The notes beneath the pieces were generated by a model. The model worked only from the letters and a program-made list of their open reading frames with translations, did not search any database and was not told the DNA's origin. A DNA stretch of 11,540 nt from an uncultured Christensenellaceae bacterium. GTDB lineage: Bacteria; Bacillota; Clostridia; Christensenellales; Pumilibacteraceae. The stretch is from positions 1-11,540 of the forward strand of contig CAJUKR010000049.1 in the NCBI GenBank assembly GCA_910587025.1, given 5' to 3'. How positions within the stretch are numbered: position 1 is the first letter of the stretch; each line of letters starts with the position of its first letter. Below, one piece after another: positions 7,216 through 11,540 of this stretch. The position numbers and the translations under genes are program-made.

Positions 7216-7290
7216 ATGAAAGATATAATAATTAAGATTACTACTTCGCCTAATAAAGTCGAATACTTTTTTCGACAGTTTGATTTTTAA
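7216..7290 (+). CDS. Possible small ORF, 24 aa
   Basis: ATG to TAA, encoding a short peptide that begins MKDIIIKITT and ends FFRQFDF, 29 nt after a predicted transcription start. The only ribosome-binding candidate is a weak GAAG 8 nt upstream, and one arm of the inverted repeat overlaps it. It may be a real small protein, a remnant of a longer gene, or noise; the promoter may instead make a short RNA ending at 7382. A second, imperfect hairpin (ACGCA/TGCGT and AATTC/GAATT, 7301-7335) lies after it. Confidence 0.3.
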   Translation: MKDIIIKITTSPNKVEYFFRQFDF

Positions 7291-7350
7291 TGCAAAAATA
7301 ACGCACTCCAATTCAATATTCGAATTAAATTGCGTATGGTGCACCAAAGT

Positions 7351-7382
7351 AAAAAACCGATACTTGAAGTATCGGTTTTTTT
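7351..7382. terminator. Bidirectional terminator between convergent units
   Basis: AAAAAACCGATACTT (7351-7365) and its inverted copy AAGTATCGGTTTTTT around one central G, with T tracts on both strands. It serves the plus-strand unit from 7187 and the minus-strand zinc-ribbon operon, whose stop codon (7383-7381) lies at the edge of the hairpin. Confidence 0.9.
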
Positions 7383-8472
7383 ATATCTCGGTTGCAAAGC
7401 AGTACCAAAAAGTTATATAAAGATCGGCATTATCCGGATTCGGGACGGTGAGGTCTGCGGGTACGTCGGGCGCATCGAAACGGATAAACATAAGCGTTTC
7501 CCCTCCGGCATTGATTATTTCGGTTTCCCATGACGATACCGAAGTCGTTTTTACCGAATTTTTATTCAGACATATCCATGCCTGCGACTCTTTATTTTCC
7601 GCCGGGCAAACACTGTATCTTCCGCTTTCGATATCTACGCCGACCTTATACTGTCCCGGCGGCAAAGCGCCGTCGGCATTCGGAACGGGCGACGGAGCAG
7701 AACACGACTTATAGAGTTTCCCGCCGACGAACGAAAGATACTCGCCGTCTTTTACTTTGAGATATACCCTGTTTTCGCAATACCCGAACGACAACATATC
7801 CGGCGAATTGATCGCCGACGTGCCGTACAGTTCGGCTTCGGGCTTGCTCGTAATAAAATACTGCGTCTGTTTGTTATTGCCTGCTATCACGTACTCTCCC
7901 GCCGCGATATCGACGCCGACCTTGAGTTGAGCCGGCGAATAGCCGTCCGCGTCGAGCGGCTTAAGCGTCACTTTATCGGGCAAATACAAAAGAGAGTGTT
8001 CGAACGCTATATACTCGCCGTTGTGAAGATTCACATACTGACGCATATAAAATTCTTTTCGATACAGAAAGTCGGACTTATTTGTCGCGGCTTCCCTTGT
8101 CTTACGAACCTCGAGCACAGGCGTAACGTCGCCGTCCTGCTTACTCACGTTCGGATATAGGATATACTCGCCTTCGGGAATATCCGTGCCGACGAGATAA
8201 ACTCCCGCCGCCTTATAAGCTCGCGGATCGATCGGATCGCCGCTCGTGACGGACAGTATTATAACTGCCGCAGCAACGATCAGAACAGCCGCAATAATGC
8301 CGAATACTATAAATGCCTTACGGTTAAATTTGCGACGAACGACAGTTACTTCGGCTTCCGTACGCGATACGGCGACCGTTGCGCCGCAATACTCGCAGAC
8401 AGCCGTTGCGCTGCCTTCAGTCACGGTAAACGTCGCGCCGCAATTGGGACACTGAAGTTTTATAAGTTTCAT
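7381..8472 (-). CDS. Zinc-ribbon, single-pass membrane protein with three outside repeats (copy 2)
   Basis: 363 aa. Residues 8-29 form a zinc ribbon (C8, C11, C26, C29, read as CPNC and CEYC). A basic segment (RRKFNRK) precedes one membrane helix at about 53-74, which predicts the zinc ribbon inside the cell and the rest outside. The outside part holds three repeats, each starting with a GxDIxxGxY motif: VGTDIPEGEY (94-103), VGVDIAAGEY (185-194) and VGVDIESGRY (277-286). Each is followed later by a second strand set, NGEYIAF (151-157), DGEYLSF (242-248) and GGETLMF (333-339). The protein is the paralogue of the upstream gene with the same layout. The two overlap by 4 nt (ATGA), so they are translationally coupled. 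I do not recognise a named family; a cell-surface sensor or binding role is only a guess. The stop sits on the terminator. Confidence 0.88.
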   Translation of the reverse strand: MKLIKLQCPNCGATFTVTEGSATAVCEYCGATVAVSRTEAEVTVVRRKFNRKAFIVFGIIAAVLIVAAAVIILSVTSGDPIDPRAYKAAGVYLVGTDIPEGEYILYPNVSKQDGDVTPVLEVRKTREAATNKSDFLYRKEFYMRQYVNLHNGEYIAFEHSLLYLPDKVTLKPLDADGYSPAQLKVGVDIAAGEYVIAGNNKQTQYFITSKPEAELYGTSAINSPDMLSFGYCENRVYLKVKDGEYLSFVGGKLYKSCSAPSPVPNADGALPPGQYKVGVDIESGRYSVCPAENKESQAWICLNKNSVKTTSVSSWETEIINAGGETLMFIRFDAPDVPADLTVPNPDNADLYITFWYCFATEI

Positions 8473-9506
8473 TTGTCACCGTCCGCAAGCAGAAGCTCTA
8501 CCGAATACAAATAGATATAATCGCCGTTTTCGAGATCCAGATATCCGTCCATGGTGCTCGGCTTTATTTTTTCTTCCTCGCCGAAGAATGCGGAACCCGA
8601 CTTGTTATGAACGAACCACGCGATAGTTCCGGTATTGCCGCAGTCGAGCCTATAACGCCCCGAAGGTATATCCGAGCCGACTTTATACTGCCCGGGAAGA
8701 AATTCATCCTCAGTCCCTTTTACGGGCGTCGGAGCGCGATCTTCCGCAAAAAGTTTGCCGACGGTAAGATAAACATAATCGCCGAGACCGACGTTCAGAT
8801 GGATACGTACGCCGAGAGTCTTTTTATACTCTTTGCCGCCGATAACGCATTTCACTGTCGCATACCGCATATTATTGTCTTCATTGTGTATGACGTAATT
8901 TCCGACCGGTATGTCCGTACCGCCGCGGAGTACCGTATTACCCTCGAAACTGCCGTCCGAAGTCGCGTCAACAGTCTTATCCCCGATACGGAAGATATTA
9001 CAGTCCTCGACCTTTACATATAAACCGTCATCAACAGTAAAATACTCGTTATTGGCAAAACGGTATTCGGCGATGCATGCCGACGTTCCCGCGCTTGCTT
9101 TGGGATCTGTCAATATCAATACCCTGCCGCGTTCTTTCGCCGGGTCTTTGAACGCAACGAATTCGCCTGCCGTCATATCTTCTCCGACAAGATACGTTCC
9201 CTCGTACAGATACGCTTTTTCGTGCATGAACTTTCCCGAAACGGGCGGCTGATCACCGCCGAAAACTCCGGAAAAATAAAGCGACAGTATTACTATCGCC
9301 GCCGCAAGTACGGCGACAACGGATATAGCCAAAACAATCCTTACGGGCGTTATTCTGACATTGCCGAAATAATGGTGAACTTCCGCGGGCTTTTGCGTAT
9401 CGATATAATAAACCGAACCGCAGTATTCGCACTTGCCGCTTTCGGCATTCGCATCTATTACCAAATCCGCGCCGCAGTTTTCACATGTATAATGTCGCTT
9501 CTTCAT
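8469..9506 (-). CDS. Zinc-ribbon, single-pass membrane protein with three outside repeats (copy 1)
   Basis: 345 aa, first gene of the operon. The zinc ribbon is C8, C11, C26, C29 (CENC and CEYC), with the same spacing as the downstream paralogue. A membrane helix spans about 56-78, with basic residues before it. The outside repeats begin VGEDMTAGEF (107-116), GGTDIPVGNY (195-204) and VGSDIPSGRY (266-275), and each has a later partner strand: NEYFTV (143-148), GDYVYL (222-227) and NGDYIYL (327-333). A linker near 239-262 (PTPVKGTEDEFLPGQYKVG) matches the linker before repeat three of copy 2. Sequence between motifs is much diverged, so the duplication is old. The start is firm because the zinc ribbon begins at once. 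There is no Shine-Dalgarno and the -10 box lies 6 nt before the ATG. Function is unknown. Confidence 0.88.
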   Translation of the reverse strand: MKKRHYTCENCGADLVIDANAESGKCEYCGSVYYIDTQKPAEVHHYFGNVRITPVRIVLAISVVAVLAAAIVILSLYFSGVFGGDQPPVSGKFMHEKAYLYEGTYLVGEDMTAGEFVAFKDPAKERGRVLILTDPKASAGTSACIAEYRFANNEYFTVDDGLYVKVEDCNIFRIGDKTVDATSDGSFEGNTVLRGGTDIPVGNYVIHNEDNNMRYATVKCVIGGKEYKKTLGVRIHLNVGLGDYVYLTVGKLFAEDRAPTPVKGTEDEFLPGQYKVGSDIPSGRYRLDCGNTGTIAWFVHNKSGSAFFGEEEKIKPSTMDGYLDLENGDYIYLYSVELLLADGDK

Positions 9507-9512
9507 ATAAAT

Positions 9513-9541
9513 ATTTTACCGCGTTTAGACCTCGATGTCAA
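9513..9541 (-). promoter_or_regulatory. Promoter of the zinc-ribbon operon, leaderless type
   Basis: Minus strand: TTGACA (9541-9536), 17-nt spacer, TAAAAT (9518-9513). Exactly 6 nt separate the -10 from the ATG, so the standard 7-nt offset puts the transcription start on the A of the start codon (9506). Confidence 0.8.
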
Positions 9542-9753
9542 GAAAATATATAAGACTGCACAGTACCGCGGTTATGTTCTTCATCGGGTCATAAACTTTC
9601 CGTTTCTTCTTTCTTTACTTTCAATGCGAACAAGAGCGCGATTGCGACCGTTAAAGACCGGATGCGATCATCTCAACGAGTATCCGAAATTCTTTCCCGA
9701 TCTTGCTTGCAAATCGACGCGATAAACCGAAAAATATCGAACAAGTAAAACCG
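9542..9753. other. Intergenic stretch without a supported gene
   Basis: Between the zinc-ribbon promoter and the terminator at 9754 I see no convincing gene. Short open stretches on the minus strand (one ends ALLFALKVKKEETES near 9590) lack a start codon and could be the decayed tail of a lost gene. Together with 9786-9904, which is also empty, this is the longest gene-free stretch (9507-9904) in the window. Confidence 0.5.
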
Positions 9754-9785
9754 AAGACCCCGATATATTCACGTATCGGGGTCTT
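9754..9785. terminator. Hairpin terminator downstream of the PadR/hydrolase operon
   Basis: Perfect 12-bp stem, AAGACCCCGATA (9754-9765) with TATCGGGGTCTT (9774-9785), and an 8-nt loop. It lies about 120 nt after the hydrolase stop. T tracts are short on both sides (TCTTCGGTTTT on the minus strand, TCTTTGAT on the plus), so it may be a weak or bidirectional terminator. Confidence 0.7.
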
Positions 9786-9904
9786 TGATGCAATTATATA
9801 AAATCTGTATCTTCGACGCGCATTCCTTTCAATACAATGCGACAACTTCGGAGTTACATTTTACAGCCGCCAATTTTCCATGCTCCGGGCAACCGTTTTC
9901 GTCA

Positions 9905-10702
9905 TTATTTATCGCCATGGCATTTTTTCAAAAAATTTTCCAAACAAACATTGAATTCCCGCGGGGTATCCATATTCACACAATGTCCGGCGCCTTCGAA
10001 AATTATCTTATCGCAATTTTCGTATTCCGCCCATTCGTTTACGATTTCGATTTCCGTGGGTATATCGTGCTCGCCGCAACCGATCAACAACTCATATTGC
10101 CGTTGTTTTTTGGGGTATTGATTTACAAGTTTCTGCAACCCCGCCATGTATCTAAACGAACTTTTCCTGAATTGAATATTCAGATTGTAAAATTCCGTCT
10201 GCGCATCGCTCGTATATGCGGAGATCTTTTTATTCGCTTTCGAAAACCACTTTATGGAAAACAATGCTTTCATCATCATTTTCATTTGACTTTTCGAATT
10301 TGCCTTTTGCCTTGAAACATCAAAATTATTGATGTCATAGCCGCCGAAACAAGCAAGCGACAATACCTTACTTTCGTATTTATTTGCAAAGTCTTGTATG
10401 AAAACCGAACCTAACGATACACCGACAAAATGGGCGGCGGGTATATTGTGCTTCTGAAAAATCAGATCTATCCAGTCGGACATTTTTTCAATACTGTCGC
10501 CTTTTTTTGCGTGAATCGAATTGCCGTGCCCCAAAATATCGACAGCAAGTAAATTATACTTGCCCGAAAAATAATCGAATTGTTTTTCGAACATTCTGCG
10601 ATCGACGAATGCGGCGTGAATAAATACAAGCCATTCACCGTTGTTTACCGTGTCGTCGATATAATAAGCTATGGGCGAATTATCGAGATATAAATTTTCC
10701 AT
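9905..10702 (-). CDS. Alpha/beta hydrolase fold protein
   Basis: 265 aa, about the usual length for the fold. FIHAAF (27-32) is the oxyanion-hole strand region; DILGHGNS (55-62) is the conserved turn after strand 4. The nucleophile elbow is GVSLGS with Ser96, the probable acid is Asp213 in GEHD, and the probable base is His240 in GAGHCVNMD. The triad is complete, so it is likely an active esterase, lipase or related hydrolase; the substrate is unknown. No signal peptide, so cytoplasmic. The start at 10702 is chosen because AAGGAG (10716-10711) lies 8 nt upstream; an ATG 14 codons earlier falls inside the upstream gene and has no such signal. Only 5 nt separate it from the PadR gene, so they share an operon and the regulator probably controls the hydrolase. 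Confidence 0.88.
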   Translation of the reverse strand: MENLYLDNSPIAYYIDDTVNNGEWLVFIHAAFVDRRMFEKQFDYFSGKYNLLAVDILGHGNSIHAKKGDSIEKMSDWIDLIFQKHNIPAAHFVGVSLGSVFIQDFANKYESKVLSLACFGGYDINNFDVSRQKANSKSQMKMMMKALFSIKWFSKANKKISAYTSDAQTEFYNLNIQFRKSSFRYMAGLQKLVNQYPKKQRQYELLIGCGEHDIPTEIEIVNEWAEYENCDKIIFEGAGHCVNMDTPREFNVCLENFLKKCHGDK

Positions 10703-10707
10703 TTCAA

Positions 10708-11238
10708 TTACTCCTTGATATTTTTTAATAAACGGTTGTACCATTCGATATTGAACTTCATCAGATCGCGTCCGTATGTTGCCGTTTGCAGTTGATAATA
10801 AAATATATCGTTATTTTTGTTTTCGCTTGACAGCATTGCGCCCTCGCGCACTATCTCCTCCAAATCGGAGCGCATCTTTTTCAGATCGGATATATGATTT
10901 TCGATCAGTTTTATGCGAACTTCCTTTTCGGCAAATCCCAAAAAGTATATCTTCGACAATTCGGGATTCTTAGCCGCGCCGCTGTCTACGGGGCTGTTTA
11001 TCCAAGTATTAAAGTAACTCTTGCCGCTGTCGGTTATGCTGTAAATTTTTTTCAGTTTACCGTTTTCCGTTATCTCACTGATGTCGATATACCCGCTTCG
11101 CAGTAATTTTTTGATAGCAGCCTGAATGCTGCCCGTACTGCAACTGTACATTAACTTCAATCCTTCGTTTATGCGTTTCCGTAACTGATAAATCGTTCGG
11201 GATTGTAGTATCAGCAAACCTAAAATTATGTTTTCCAT
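10708..11238 (-). CDS. PadR-family transcriptional regulator
   Basis: 176 aa, the usual size for PadR proteins with a full C-terminal helical domain. The winged helix-turn-helix takes about residues 1-75: MENIILGLLILQSRTIYQL opens it, STGSIQAAIKKLLRSGYI is the recognition-helix region, and NGKLKKIYSITDSGKSYF forms the wing. Residues about 90-170 are charged helices (KMRSDLEEIVREG) and an aromatic C-terminal helix that usually forms the dimer. PadR proteins are repressors, often released by phenolics or drugs, and often control the next gene, here the hydrolase. The start at 11238 has AGGAG (11249-11245) 6 nt upstream; the ATG ten codons earlier lies upstream of the promoter -10 and cannot be used. 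Confidence 0.88.
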   Translation of the reverse strand: MENIILGLLILQSRTIYQLRKRINEGLKLMYSCSTGSIQAAIKKLLRSGYIDISEITENGKLKKIYSITDSGKSYFNTWINSPVDSGAAKNPELSKIYFLGFAEKEVRIKLIENHISDLKKMRSDLEEIVREGAMLSSENKNNDIFYYQLQTATYGRDLMKFNIEWYNRLLKNIKE

Positions 11239-11252
11239 ACTGCTCTCCTGTA

Positions 11253-11265
11253 TTACTAATAGTAA
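11253..11265. promoter_or_regulatory. Palindromic operator over the PadR promoter -10
   Basis: TTACTA-A-TAGTAA on the plus strand, a perfect 6-1-6 palindrome. It covers the whole -10 box (11259-11264) of the PadR/hydrolase promoter, where a bound dimer would block RNA polymerase. PadR regulators commonly repress their own promoters, so autoregulation is the simplest reading. Confidence 0.6.
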
Positions 11266-11287
11266 CATTTTTGATCGACATTGTCAA
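11259..11287 (-). promoter_or_regulatory. Promoter of the PadR/hydrolase operon
   Basis: Minus strand: TTGACA (11287-11282), 17-nt spacer ending TGT, TACTAT (11264-11259), extended -10. Predicted start about 11252, giving a short leader of about 14 nt that contains the Shine-Dalgarno. Confidence 0.8.
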
Positions 11288-11540
11288 CTCAAAATACAAA
11301 CATATTTCATAATGACAAATTTTTATTCCGCGGGCTTTTTACGGTTTTGCTTAGCAGCAGTCAGATTATTCGAACGACAAAATACAAACAATAAACACTT
11401 TGAACTTTTTGACGACTACTCCCTGTTTCGGCGACAACTCAAACGTATGAGCCAACAAAAACGGAGCGAAAGAAAAAGAAACCGAATTACCGTAGTTCCC
11501 ATAGGGAATTTTAGGCAAGCCGCAGGTGAAAGAGAATTAG
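11288..11540. other. Right-end stretch with no supported gene
   Basis: Neither strand has a convincing start, ribosome binding site or recognised protein. On the minus strand one frame reads from the window edge through an ATG (about 11504) to a TAG (about 11418), then stays open to about 11330, but its Arg/Leu/Phe-rich product looks like noncoding sequence. A small TTCCC-ATA-GGGAA hairpin lies at 11496-11508. It may be a conserved intergenic or repeat element continuing beyond the edge; I cannot tell. Confidence 0.4.

Noticed and set aside
6077..7350. Direct repeat of the tRNA-Leu 3' end marking an integrated element
   Set aside because: No second copy of the tRNA end (CAACCGCACCA) was found in the AT-rich segment or elsewhere in the window.
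9651..9845. 64-codon minus-strand frame across the terminator at 9754-9785
   Set aside because: It has no ribosome binding site, runs through a strong hairpin and has no recognisable features.
10703..10744. Longer N-terminus for the hydrolase starting at 10744
   Set aside because: It lies within the PadR gene's coding sequence without a ribosome binding site, while the ATG at 10702 has AAGGAG at 8 nt.
11239..11268. Longer N-terminus for the PadR protein starting at 11268
   Set aside because: This ATG is upstream of the -10 box and predicted transcription start, so it would not be in the mRNA.
1..11540. CRISPR array or insertion sequence
   Set aside because: No regularly spaced direct repeats and no transposase or integrase gene were seen on either strand.

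Overview
The window looks like a chromosomal segment of a low-to-mid-GC Firmicute, most likely an uncultured gut-type Clostridia member. Several genes have AGGAG-type ribosome binding sites. Promoters are near-consensus TTGACA-17-TATAAT. The tRNA-Leu gene encodes its own CCA end. Protein families are typical of that group (long YD-repeat proteins, DUF1538 plus P-II-like pairs, PadR regulators). The taxonomic call is inference; no marker gene is present.

Layout, left to right. (1) 1-3443, minus strand: the first 1072 codons of a very large RHS/YD-repeat protein whose 3' end lies outside the window. It is driven by a strong promoter, but a roughly 190-nt leader carries a strong intrinsic terminator before the gene, with a competing upstream segment that can pair with the terminator's 3' arm. 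This looks like an attenuation switch. (2) 3485-5797, minus strand: a two-gene operon of a duplicated DUF1538 membrane protein and a tandem P-II-like protein, overlapping by 20 nt and closed by a hairpin terminator. The P-II gene has a second, perfectly spaced Shine-Dalgarno and ATG in frame at its midpoint. (3) 5965-6138, plus strand: tRNA-Leu(CAG) with consensus promoter and terminator. (4) 6139-7350: an AT-rich segment just after the tRNA with one orphan gene and a possible 24-codon ORF, probably acquired DNA. (5) 7351-9541, minus strand: two tandem paralogues, each a zinc ribbon, one membrane helix and three outside repeats with a G-x-D-[IM]-x-x-G-x-[YF] motif. (6) 9754-11287, minus strand: a PadR-family regulator and an alpha/beta hydrolase in one operon, with a palindrome on the promoter -10. 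(7) 11288-11540: no gene seen.

A theme across the window is that three genes (DUF1538, the first zinc-ribbon gene, the AT-rich orphan) have no Shine-Dalgarno and have a -10 box only 6 to 9 nt before the start codon. Their mRNAs are therefore predicted to be leaderless or nearly so, while other genes here have normal ribosome binding sites. The most unusual items are the attenuated RHS leader, the leaderless group, the dual-start tandem P-II gene and the tandem zinc-ribbon/repeat proteins.
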